From Marinomonas sp. MED121 (lineage in GTDB: Bacteria; Pseudomonadota; Gammaproteobacteria; Pseudomonadales; Marinomonadaceae), in assembly GCF_000153025.1 (NCBI RefSeq), contig NZ_CH672429.1, positions 1,599,070-1,663,069 of the forward strand: a stretch of 64,000 nucleotides of DNA, written 5' to 3'. The position numbers and the translations under genes were made by a program. The notes beneath the pieces were generated by a model that did not search any database, was not told the DNA's origin, and saw only the letters and a list, made by a program, of their open reading frames with translations. Every line of letters starts with the position of its first letter. Positions within the stretch are counted from its first letter, which is position 1. Shown here one piece after another: positions 21,675-29,615 of this stretch.

Positions 21675-22106
21675 CTATTTTTCTGCCTGTTGTTTTTTAT
21701 GGTCAATAAAAACAAGTCGACTCTGGCTTAACTTGTCATGCCAAGTGAGGCCTTCTTTATCGAATAATGCCCAGATAAAACCTAGCCCTAACACACCCCA
21801 AGATAATAAAGAGCATACTAGACGAGCACTGGCTTGTTTGGAGGTAAGTGGTCCACCCCTCTCATTAACGACCTTCACCTTCCACACTTGCATCCCTAAA
21901 GTTTGTCCAGGTGAACACCAGAACTTCACAAAAAACGCCCAAGTAATAAACAGCAATGCCAAAAAAAACAAAGGCGTCTCAACTGCCTCACCATCATTAA
22001 TGACAACCGCCAGTAACGCCGCGACAAAATAAAGTGCCAATAAAATGATACTGTCATAAACAGCTGCTGCAAGACGGCGCCATAATGCCACTTGAATCGA
22101 GTCCAT
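21675..22106 (-). CDS. RDD-domain membrane protein
   Basis: The 143-residue inner-membrane protein has the RDD domain: RRLAAAVYDSIILLALYFVAALL at the start, a second membrane segment (LFFLALLFITWAFFVKFW), the SPGQTLGMQVWKVKVV motif, and a third hydrophobic stretch. RDD proteins are often linked to small-molecule or sodium transport, but the family is functionally heterogeneous. This gene stands alone between convergent lptG and the aminotransferase gene. Confidence 0.85.
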   Translation of the reverse strand: MDSIQVALWRRLAAAVYDSIILLALYFVAALLAVVINDGEAVETPLFFLALLFITWAFFVKFWCSPGQTLGMQVWKVKVVNERGGPLTSKQASARLVCSLLSWGVLGLGFIWALFDKEGLTWHDKLSQSRLVFIDHKKQQAEK

Positions 22107-22217
22107 TAACTTTTATACCTTCTTTTTAAATTGCATATTTCAAGACGCGGCAATAATGCCTGTAAGCCCCAAGGAGACACAAGCATTTTTCATCCAAATA
22201 AAGTTTACTCTAAGAAA

Positions 22218-23384
22218 TTATGATCTAGCCTCGATAAATGTCTTAATTCGAGCTAATGCCTGCTGTAGACGCGAAGTATCACAGGTATACGCAAAGCGAA
22301 CATATTTATGCGCCTGCTCCTTACCAAAATCGGCACCTGGCGTCAGCGCAACCGCTTCGGCCTCTAACAAGTCTAAACACCAGGACATGGCATCATCCGT
22401 AATAGAAGACACATCTACATAAATATAAAATGCACCTTGGGCTGGTACCACAGGTTTTAGCCCCATACCCTCCAATCCAGACACGAGTAGCTTGCGCCTT
22501 TCATCAAGCACTAGCCGCCTTTGTTCAAACTCACCCATGGAAGACTCGCTGAAAGCCTCTAATGCTGCATATTGAGAGATGGTTGGCGCTGAAATAAAAA
22601 AGTTCTGAGCTAGTTTAGTTGCCGCTTCTATCGCCCACTCAGGTACAACTATCCAACCTAAACGCCAACCTGTCATCGCAAAATATTTAGAAAAGCTATT
22701 AATCACAAAAATATCATCCGATAGAGAAAGCGCAGTAAAATCTTCCCCCTCATAAACCAAGCCTTGATAAATTTCATCAATCATCAAGTGGCCACCCAAA
22801 TGAGTCACCTTATCCAATGCGGATTGAATATAAGCCTTAGACAATACAGCGCCCGTTGGATTAGCAGGAGATGCTAACCACATTCCCGTCGTACTCTCAT
22901 TCCAAAGCGTATCAATTTTCTCAATGGGAATTTCAAAATTGTCTGCTGCAGAGGTCGCAACCAAGTTTGCATTTGCCCCAACCTGAATAAGAAAGTGGCG
23001 ATTACAGGGGTAACAAGGGTCAGGCATGAGTACATTTTTACCCGCATCTACCATTAAACTTGCCAGCAACTGCAATGCCCCAGACGCTCCAGGAGTAACA
23101 ATAATTCGATTAGGATCGACCTCTACTTGATATTTATCTTGATAATGAGCGGCAATTTTCTGTTTTAACTGAGGTAAGCCTGTCGCTGAAGTATAACCAG
23201 TAAGACCTTGCTCAATGGCATCAACACCGGCATTTTTTACCGCCTCAGACGCGACAAAGTCGGGTTCTCCCACTTCTAAGTGAATTACATCAACCCCTTG
23301 GGCTTGAATTTCTTTTGCACGTCCCAATATAGCCATGACTTGAAAGGGAGAAATTTGCTCAACACGGTTCGCCAATTGACTCAT
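22218..23384 (-). CDS. PLP-dependent class I/II aminotransferase
   Basis: This fold-type I aminotransferase (388 residues) has the PLP lysine motif SFSKYFAMTGWRLGW, the SPANPTGAV motif and the YQGLVYEG loop. Substrate specificity cannot be fixed from sequence; aspartate- or alanine-type activity is plausible. It is divergent from dksA. A comparable aminotransferase gene lies beside dksA in Pseudomonas, which supports the synteny described for this region. Confidence 0.9.
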   Translation of the reverse strand: MSQLANRVEQISPFQVMAILGRAKEIQAQGVDVIHLEVGEPDFVASEAVKNAGVDAIEQGLTGYTSATGLPQLKQKIAAHYQDKYQVEVDPNRIIVTPGASGALQLLASLMVDAGKNVLMPDPCYPCNRHFLIQVGANANLVATSAADNFEIPIEKIDTLWNESTTGMWLASPANPTGAVLSKAYIQSALDKVTHLGGHLMIDEIYQGLVYEGEDFTALSLSDDIFVINSFSKYFAMTGWRLGWIVVPEWAIEAATKLAQNFFISAPTISQYAALEAFSESSMGEFEQRRLVLDERRKLLVSGLEGMGLKPVVPAQGAFYIYVDVSSITDDAMSWCLDLLEAEAVALTPGADFGKEQAHKYVRFAYTCDTSRLQQALARIKTFIEARS

Positions 23385-23571
23385 CTATACTCTCTTAACA
23401 TAATAAATAAACTTAACGTGGTTTGCTTTATTGCATTCACTTACTAAAAAAGCCATTAAATTAGTGGTTTCATTACAAATAATTTGGTAAGTTTCCGGCC
23501 GCAATAAACACCACCCGAATAATATATGTACAGGTTACCACACGGATTACCTGCGAAGTGAGGCGCTGCAT

Positions 23572-24006
23572 ATGCCAGATATGAGTTCTGAGTCGTTAAT
23601 GAAAGACTTCACCCCTTACGAAGCGAAGGAAGGTGAAGAGTACATGAACGAGCAACAGTTAGAGCATTTTAGAAATATTCTGCTCAACTGGAAGCAAAAT
23701 TTAATGGAAGAAGTAGATCGCACCGTTAGCCATCTAAAAGAAGAAGCGGTTAACTATGCGGATCCTAATGACAGAGCCAGCCAAGAAGAAGAGTTCAGTC
23801 TTGAATTACGCACCCGTGATCGCGAGCGTAAACTGGTAAAGAAAATCAATCAGACTATCGAGTTAATTGATGAAGATGATTATGGTTTTTGCAACCACTG
23901 CGGTATTGAAATAGGTATTCGCCGCTTAGAAGCAAGACCCACTGCGACACTTTGTATCGATTGCAAAACCTTAGCTGAGATCAAAGAAAAGCAAACAGGT
24001 AGCTAA
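23572..24006 (+). CDS. dksA: RNA polymerase-binding transcription factor DksA
   Basis: DksA binds in the RNA polymerase secondary channel and potentiates ppGpp to control rRNA and amino-acid promoters. The 144-residue protein has a coiled-coil with the tip region DPNDRASQEEEF and a canonical four-cysteine zinc finger (CNHC and CIDC). Length matches E. coli DksA. A GTGAGG-type ribosome-binding site precedes the ATG. It is followed by gluQ after about 29 bases, the same pairing as in E. coli and Pseudomonas. Confidence 0.96.
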   Translation: MPDMSSESLMKDFTPYEAKEGEEYMNEQQLEHFRNILLNWKQNLMEEVDRTVSHLKEEAVNYADPNDRASQEEEFSLELRTRDRERKLVKKINQTIELIDEDDYGFCNHCGIEIGIRRLEARPTATLCIDCKTLAEIKEKQTGS

Positions 24007-24035
24007 CCTCTACCTGCTGAATATCTTATTTGATT

Positions 24036-24866
24036 ATGCACCCTTCGTATGTAGGCCGGTTTGCACCTTCGCCATCCGGTCCACTACATCTAGGCTCACT
24101 GGTCAGTGCGCTCGCTAGCTTTCTTGACGCCAAGCATCATGGTGGTAAGTGGTTAATACGCATTGAAGATGTCGACAGCCAACGCTGTAAACCCGCGCAC
24201 AGCATAGATATTCTAGACACCCTAGCGAGCTATCAGCTAACTAGCGACGCCCCTGTACTTTATCAAAGCCAGCAAACCGAACGCTATCAATCTCTTATTG
24301 ATGAACTAATCCGCCAAAATCTTGTATTTCCTTGTCAATGCACCAGACAGGAACTCAAGCATCTTAACGGCCCTCACACGCATATTTGCTCAAGCGACAT
24401 CAAAAAACCCCATGCATGGCGACTGATTTCCCACAATAAAGACATCTCTTTTTTAGATAAACGCCAAGGTATGCAAACACAAAATCCTTTGCAGCAAATT
24501 GGCCACAGTATAATTAAGCGAAAAGATTTAGATTATGCCTACTTACTTGCGGTCGTCGCTGATGACCATTTTCAAAGCATTACCCATGTTGTAAGAGGCT
24601 GTGACCTACTCGATACCACGGCAGCACAAATCAACTTATTTAATACCTTTGAATGGAATGTTCCCCAATATTGTCACATCCCTCTCGTTACAGATGACAA
24701 CCAGCTAAAGCTCAGCAAACAAAATCATGCCCCTGCTATCCCAAAAGCTAACCTAGAAACCCTTAAGCATGCGTTAACATTGTTAAACCAAAAGATTGGC
24801 CCTCAACAAACGATTCAAACCACATTAGATTTCGCCATAAAAAACTGGTCTTTAGCAAGAGTATAA
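24036..24866 (+). CDS. gluQ: Glutamyl-Q tRNA(Asp) synthetase
   Basis: This tRNA-independent glutamate-activating paralogue of glutamyl-tRNA synthetase attaches glutamate to queuosine in tRNA-Asp. It has the HIGH-like motif GPLHLGSL, a zinc site region CQC...H-C and a KLSKQ variant of KMSKS. It lacks the anticodon-binding domain, giving about 276 residues. A TTG two codons upstream is in frame; I prefer the ATG at 24036. It is the downstream partner of dksA. In Pseudomonas the cbrA kinase gene comes next, but here only 85 bases separate gluQ from the sigma-54 activator gene. Confidence 0.94.
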   Translation: MHPSYVGRFAPSPSGPLHLGSLVSALASFLDAKHHGGKWLIRIEDVDSQRCKPAHSIDILDTLASYQLTSDAPVLYQSQQTERYQSLIDELIRQNLVFPCQCTRQELKHLNGPHTHICSSDIKKPHAWRLISHNKDISFLDKRQGMQTQNPLQQIGHSIIKRKDLDYAYLLAVVADDHFQSITHVVRGCDLLDTTAAQINLFNTFEWNVPQYCHIPLVTDDNQLKLSKQNHAPAIPKANLETLKHALTLLNQKIGPQQTIQTTLDFAIKNWSLARV

Positions 24867-24951
24867 AAACAAAAGGCCGTCAGTTTCTGTAAATAGCTCA
24901 ATGCCCGCTTATGTGTATAATGGTGACATTAGAAATTTCTGGTGATACCTG

Positions 24952-26358
24952 ATGAAACACATTTTATTTATTCATAACAATACACCTTACTTTAATGACA
25001 TAAATAACTGGCTAGTAGGAAATGACTTTCTTATTTCTGAAGCCAACTCCATTGAACAAGCAGATAGTTATTATCAGGTTTCTAGTTTTGACGCCGCCCT
25101 CATTACACAGGATTGTCTGAACAGTGATTCGTACTCCAAGATACTTAGTCTAAACTCATGCCCAACTATTGCGCTTGACGACAAACCTAGCTTAACAAGA
25201 GCGGTAGAATTAATGGCGGCTGGCGCCCATTACTACCTTCCTTTACCAACAGACCCAGAAACCTTGATAGACAAGGTGCTCGAGACCATCAACAAATTTA
25301 CTCAACAAACCAGCAAAATAACCAAGGAAACGCCAGCAAATAAAGCAAAAACTAAACACACCTCTCACGCAGATCCATTTGGTCGTCTCATAGGCAATAG
25401 CGCGCCCATGAAACAGCTCTTCCGAGACCTAGAAAAAATAGCCTGCACAGACGTTACGGTTTTAGTTCGAGGCGAATCAGGCACAGGTAAGGAATTAGTC
25501 GCCAAGGCGATTCATGATTTAAGCGAGCGCAACTCCGAAGCCATGGTGAGCGTAAACTGCGCCGCCATCCCTGAAAGTCTGATTGAATCAGAATTGTTTG
25601 GCCATGAAAAAGGCGCATTTACTGGCGCAGCATCAACCAGAGATGGCCTAATAGCTGCAGCGGACAATGGCACATTATTTCTTGATGAAATAGGCGAACT
25701 GCCTATTGAAGCCCAAGCACGTTTACTGCGAGTACTCCAAGAAGGCGAAATAAGACGAGTGGGTGCTACCCAATCATCCAAGGTGAACATAAGACTCGTT
25801 ACTGCCACCCATAGAGACCTAAGACAAATGGTAGCAGATGGCCTCTTCAGGGAAGATTTATACTATCGCCTTTACGTGATGGAAGTACTTTTGCCACCAC
25901 TTCGCGATAGGGGCAAAGACATTAGTTTAATTAGCCAATCCCTGGTTGGAAAAGTGTGCAAAAAACACAACAAAGAGAACTTCATTTATAGCAAGGAGTT
26001 CGATCAAGCTATCATTGCACACCACTGGCCAGGCAATGTACGAGAATTAGAAAACGCAATCGAAAGAGCTGTCATTTTAAGCGATGACGAATTAGACCCT
26101 GTCGCACTTAAAATTCACAAAACACCATCAGACCCTTTAAAACCAAGGACAGAATCAGGTACATCAGACAAAACATTGGATCAAAATGTGACATTTACAC
26201 CTGCAGGCAGCACACTGGATGACTATTTAAAAAGCTTCGTACTTTTTCATCAAAATAAGATGACAGAGACCCAACTTGCGTCGAATCTCGGCATTTCTCG
26301 CAAAAGTCTATGGGAAAGAAGGCAAAAGCTAGGCATACAGAAAAAAAGTAACACCTAA
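24952..26358 (+). CDS. cbrB: Sigma-54-dependent activator, CbrB-like with degenerate receiver
   Basis: This NtrC-family activator (468 residues) has an N-terminal receiver-like domain (1-118), a linker, an AAA+ domain (about 145-380) and a C-terminal helix-turn-helix (about 438-462, LASNLGISRKSLWERRQKLG). The AAA+ domain is intact: Walker A GESGTGKE (174-181), GAFTGA (221-226) and Walker B TLFLDEIGEL (241-250). The receiver is not. The acidic pair is replaced by His8-Asn9, the phospho-acceptor position aligns with Thr52, and the conserved Thr and Lys positions are Asp76 and Leu98. The position between gluQ and pcnB matches cbrB of Pseudomonas, but no cbrA gene is present. The gene symbol rests on synteny and C-terminal similarity. 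Confidence 0.85.
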   Translation: MKHILFIHNNTPYFNDINNWLVGNDFLISEANSIEQADSYYQVSSFDAALITQDCLNSDSYSKILSLNSCPTIALDDKPSLTRAVELMAAGAHYYLPLPTDPETLIDKVLETINKFTQQTSKITKETPANKAKTKHTSHADPFGRLIGNSAPMKQLFRDLEKIACTDVTVLVRGESGTGKELVAKAIHDLSERNSEAMVSVNCAAIPESLIESELFGHEKGAFTGAASTRDGLIAAADNGTLFLDEIGELPIEAQARLLRVLQEGEIRRVGATQSSKVNIRLVTATHRDLRQMVADGLFREDLYYRLYVMEVLLPPLRDRGKDISLISQSLVGKVCKKHNKENFIYSKEFDQAIIAHHWPGNVRELENAIERAVILSDDELDPVALKIHKTPSDPLKPRTESGTSDKTLDQNVTFTPAGSTLDDYLKSFVLFHQNKMTETQLASNLGISRKSLWERRQKLGIQKKSNT

Positions 26359-26459
26359 GGTAACAAGTGATACCAAAAGGAACATTAAAAATACTTTAAA
26401 ACTTCACTTTTTTGCCCTTTTAAAATAAATATGTATATTTTTCAACAAGATACAATAAT

Positions 26460-26475
26460 TGGCACAACTAATGCC
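26460..26475 (+). promoter_or_regulatory. Sigma-54 (-24/-12) promoter for CrcZ-like RNA
   Basis: TGGCACAACTAATGCC fits the sigma-54 consensus TGGCACRNNNNTTGCA, with GG and GC at the required 10-base spacing and only two non-core mismatches. It lies 101 bases past the stop of the sigma-54 activator gene and reads into the A-rich noncoding region. The predicted start is near 26486. No reading frame of the expected strand begins downstream until pcnB. Confidence 0.85.
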
Positions 26476-26485
26476 TTATAGTGAT

Positions 26486-26774
26486 CACAACGATAATAAG
26501 ATTGACCCATAATAATAATAAGTTAATCATCGAGTGTAAGTTCCTAAAATAAAAATAAAATCTTGGAACACTCTGACCTCTCAAAATAAAAATAAAACCT
26601 GAGGTCAGGGAAAGAAAAATTGCTTTGGATAATTGATTTTTTTTGATATGACAGCCTTCGGGCGATGAAAACATTGCAACAATAAAAATAAAACTTGAGT
26701 AGAACTGCAGCAGCAGCACCAACTTTGTTTTCGGAATTAGTATCTTCATGTATCCAAAGCAATTATTTTGTTTT
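26486..26774 (+). ncRNA. crcZ: CrcZ-like small RNA (candidate Hfq/Crc decoy)
   Basis: The 500-base gap between the CbrB-like gene and pcnB holds no convincing gene on the plus strand but has strong RNA features. A sigma-54 promoter lies at its left. Four to five A-rich AANAANAA motifs occur (26492-26500 partial, 26509-26522, 26546-26560, 26583-26597, 26678-26693). Hairpins present two of these motifs in their loops. A perfect 14-bp inverted repeat (26618-26631 with 26751-26764) is followed by a T-rich tract ending at 26774. In Pseudomonas the CbrB-activated CrcZ RNA occupies this position and titrates Hfq/Crc to relieve catabolite repression. Identity is inferred from position, promoter and motifs; the ends are estimates. 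Confidence 0.8.
26509..26693 (+). repeat. Repeated AANAANAA (CA-type) motifs in CrcZ-like RNA
   Basis: The 15-mer AAAATAAAAATAAAA occurs identically at 26546-26560 and 26583-26597. A close variant, AACAATAAAAATAAAA, lies at 26678-26693, and ATAATAATAATAAG at 26509-26522. All satisfy the AAN-repeat pattern recognised by the Hfq distal face with Crc. The first 15-mer is in the loop of a hairpin made by 26540-26544 and 26565-26569 with flanking GAGT/ACTC. The second is in the 20-base loop of a perfect 8-bp stem (26573-26580 with 26601-26608). Confidence 0.85.
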
Positions 26775-26861
26775 AACAAATCCCCTCTAGCAAGCCTGTG
26801 TAAAAATTTCGTTTTCCCGTGTAGAATACTCACTTTCTTTAATTGAATAATTTGTACTCTA

Positions 26862-28298
26862 ATGCTGACAAGTTTTAAGTCTCTGGTTCGAAAAGCAACT
26901 GACCTTTTCACCCCTAAAAGTGCGCAAGAATATCCTTTAATCATCGCTCGTTCAGATCACACTCTGTCACGAAAGAATCTTAGCCCTAATGCTGTCAAAG
27001 TCCTTTATCGACTTAACAAGGCAGGTTTTGATGCATTTCTTGTGGGCGGCTGCATTCGAGACCACCTAATAGACTTAGCACCTAAAGACTTTGATGTTGT
27101 GACCAATGCCACACCAGAAGAAGTACACAATCTATTCTCAAACTCTCGTTTGATTGGCAGACGTTTTCGCTTAGTGCATGTTACTTTTGGTAGAGAAATC
27201 ATAGAAGTATCCACCTTTAGAGCAACTGCGCAGCAAAGCGAAGACAGCAAAAAAGACGATAAACATTCAGACTCTGCTCGCTCAGCACACGGCATGATTT
27301 TAAGAGACAATATTTTTGGTGATATTGAGCAAGATGCTGAACGACGCGATTTCACCTTCAACGCACTTTATTATGATATCAGCGATTTTAGTATCCATGA
27401 TTATTGCGGTGGGCTAGAAGATATTGCAGCTAAAAAAGTGCGCATTATTGGTGACGCTAAATTAAGATATCAAGAAGACCCTGTACGTATGCTAAGAGCC
27501 ATACGCTTTGCAGCCAAACTTGATTTTGATATTGAAGCTGAGACGGCTGCGCCGATCAAAGAAATGGCCCACCTTCTGGACCATATCCCACCTGCCCGCC
27601 TTTTCGAAGAAGTATTAAAGCTGCTTGGCAGCGGTAATGGTGTCACCACCTATAAACTTTTACGTGAATATGGACTGTTTCGCTATCTTTTCCCAGAAAC
27701 AGACGAACTATTAAGAAGTAACTGGCAAAGAGCGGACATCAACCCAGAAGCTCTCATCCTTCAGGGGTTAATCAATACGGATAAACGTATTGCTGAAGGG
27801 AAAACCACTGCACCTTATTTCTTATACGCTTTTTTACTTTGGCCAAAAGTACTTTATCGCCATGAAGAATTTATGGCTCAAGGATTGCCAGCAACACCAG
27901 CCCTTCATCAGGCCGCTTCTTTAGTGCTAGACAATCAAGTTTCAGCAACTTCAATTCCACGCCGTTTCTCAACCCCTATGAGAGAAATATGGGATCTACA
28001 ATTTAGACTGTCAAAACGCTTTGGCAAACGCGCTTATATATTAGAGCAACATGCACGCTTTAGAGCCGCTTTTGATTTTTTACTGATACGAGAAGAAAGT
28101 GGATTTGAAAGCGGTAATTTAGGTGAATGGTGGCAAGCATTTCAAGATGCCAGCGAAAAGCAACGTCGTGACCTCATCAATCTAGCTGATAATAAGTTTG
28201 ATGAAAAAGGCCCGAGAAAACGCCGCCCTAAACGTCGCTCAAAAAGCAAAACGGACAACGCTAAGCCGCGTAAAGAAATAGGCTCAGATAATGAATGA
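26862..28298 (+). CDS. pcnB: Poly(A) polymerase I
   Basis: PcnB adds 3' poly(A) tails that promote RNA decay. The 478-residue protein has the nucleotidyltransferase signature LVGGCIRDHLIDLAPKDFDVVTNA (Gly-Gly and Asp-x-Asp) and the RRDFTFNAL segment. The head-neck-body region belongs to the CCA-adding/PcnB family, and a long basic C-terminal tail (RKRRPKRRSKSKTDNAKPRK) is typical of PcnB rather than CCA-adding enzymes. Its stop overlaps folK by eight bases. It begins 87 bases after the end of the CrcZ-like RNA. Confidence 0.95.
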   Translation: MLTSFKSLVRKATDLFTPKSAQEYPLIIARSDHTLSRKNLSPNAVKVLYRLNKAGFDAFLVGGCIRDHLIDLAPKDFDVVTNATPEEVHNLFSNSRLIGRRFRLVHVTFGREIIEVSTFRATAQQSEDSKKDDKHSDSARSAHGMILRDNIFGDIEQDAERRDFTFNALYYDISDFSIHDYCGGLEDIAAKKVRIIGDAKLRYQEDPVRMLRAIRFAAKLDFDIEAETAAPIKEMAHLLDHIPPARLFEEVLKLLGSGNGVTTYKLLREYGLFRYLFPETDELLRSNWQRADINPEALILQGLINTDKRIAEGKTTAPYFLYAFLLWPKVLYRHEEFMAQGLPATPALHQAASLVLDNQVSATSIPRRFSTPMREIWDLQFRLSKRFGKRAYILEQHARFRAAFDFLLIREESGFESGNLGEWWQAFQDASEKQRRDLINLADNKFDEKGPRKRRPKRRSKSKTDNAKPRKEIGSDNE

Positions 28299-28767
28299 GG
28301 CATTTATTGGCTTAGGTAGCAACTTAGAAACACCGCTAGCACAACTCAAACAAGCCCTTATTCAACTCGAACAGCACTCAGACATTAGTGAGCTTGCTGT
28401 ATCAAGCTTTTATGGCAGCAAACCTGTTGGACCTCAAGATCAACCCGATTTTATTAATGCTGTTGCCAAGATTAAAACCAGCCTTGCGCCTATTCCCCTT
28501 TTGGATCTACTTCAATCTATCGAGCAAAACCAACGTAGAGTAAGAGAGCGCCACTGGGGACCAAGGACACTAGACCTGGATTTATTAAGATACAATAACG
28601 AAAAGATAGACATGGAAAGACTCATCGTGCCTCATCGCTTTATGCTGGAACGAGGCTTTGTTATTAAACCTATGGCAGATTTAGCGCCTGACTTGATATT
28701 AGAGAATGGCAGCACTGTCATGCAGCACTTATCCACTCTCGATACTTCAGACCTCGTCTTGCTATAA
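28291..28767 (+). CDS. folK: 2-amino-4-hydroxy-6-hydroxymethyldihydropteridine pyrophosphokinase
   Basis: FolK transfers pyrophosphate from ATP to hydroxymethyl-dihydropterin in folate synthesis. The 158-residue protein begins with the family FIGLGSNLE motif and has GPQDQPDFINAVAKI and the signature RVRERHWGPRTLDLDLLRY with metal-binding Asp residues. It overlaps pcnB by eight bases and lies 24 bases before panB, as in Pseudomonas. Confidence 0.95.
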   Translation: MNEAFIGLGSNLETPLAQLKQALIQLEQHSDISELAVSSFYGSKPVGPQDQPDFINAVAKIKTSLAPIPLLDLLQSIEQNQRRVRERHWGPRTLDLDLLRYNNEKIDMERLIVPHRFMLERGFVIKPMADLAPDLILENGSTVMQHLSTLDTSDLVLL

Positions 28768-28790
28768 AATGTTAATTAGGAAGAACATTT

Positions 28791-29615
28791 ATGTATTCTG
28801 ATACCTCAAAAAAATCACTCGCTCGCCCTGTAACACTTAGCCGTTTACAGGAGATGAAAGAATCAGGCGAGAAGTTTAGCTGCCTAACCTCTTATGATGC
28901 CACCTTCACCCACGTGATGAACGAAGCTGGTGTTGAAACAATTCTAGTGGGTGATTCTCTTGGTATGGTGATACAAGGACAAGATAGCACCCTACCTGTG
29001 ACTATGGATGATATGTGCTATCACATTGCGGCGGTAAAACGAGGCAATACGAATGCCTTTATCCTAAGCGACATGCCATTCATGAGTTACAGTAAACCAG
29101 AACAGGCCCTGGATAATGCCGCTCGCCTGATGCAAGCTGGTGCCAGTATGGTAAAACTAGAAGGCGGAAGTTGGCTATGTGACACGGTTCGTCTTCTATC
29201 TCAACGCGGCATCCCTGTATGCGCTCATTTAGGCCTTACGCCACAATCAGTTCATAAATTTGGCGGATACAAGGTTCAAGGCCGAGGCGAAAGCGCAGCA
29301 GAAACAATCAAGCAAGAGTCTATCGAGCTAGTGGAAGCCGGTGCAGATGTTCTATTGTATGAATGCATTCCTACCGCACTAGCAAAAGATATTACTGACT
29401 CAGTAAATGTACCGACCATTGGTATTGGCGCAGGCCCACATACAGACGGACAAGTATTAGTACTTCATGACATGCTAGGCATCAATCTAGGTCGTCGTCC
29501 TCGATTTGTGAAAAACTTTTTAACTGGTGAACGCTCCATACAAATGGCTTTTGAAGCCTTTGTCGATGAAGTCAAAGACCAATCCTTTCCAGCCCAAGAG
29601 CACAGCTTCGAATAA
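28791..29615 (+). CDS. panB: 3-methyl-2-oxobutanoate hydroxymethyltransferase
   Basis: PanB makes ketopantoate from ketoisovalerate and methylene-tetrahydrofolate, the first step of pantothenate synthesis. The 274-residue TIM-barrel enzyme has the motifs [20 protein letters not shown] and [20 protein letters not shown]. An AGGAAG ribosome-binding site precedes the ATG. Its stop overlaps the panC start by one base in TAATG-type coupling. Proximity to folK links folate and pantothenate synthesis. Confidence 0.97.
   Translation: MYSDTSKKSLARPVTLSRLQEMKESGEKFSCLTSYDATFTHVMNEAGVETILVGDSLGMVIQGQDSTLPVTMDDMCYHIAAVKRGNTNAFILSDMPFMSYSKPEQALDNAARLMQAGASMVKLEGGSWLCDTVRLLSQRGIPVCAHLGLTPQSVHKFGGYKVQGRGESAAETIKQESIELVEAGADVLLYECIPTALAKDITDSVNVPTIGIGAGPHTDGQVLVLHDMLGINLGRRPRFVKNFLTGERSIQMAFEAFVDEVKDQSFPAQEHSFE

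Noticed and set aside
26468..26944. Open frame of 158 codons on the minus strand across the CrcZ-like region and the pcnB start.
   Set aside because: It overlaps the pcnB start and the A-rich motifs, has low-complexity residues, no ribosome-binding site and no recognisable family; it is the antisense of noncoding sequence.
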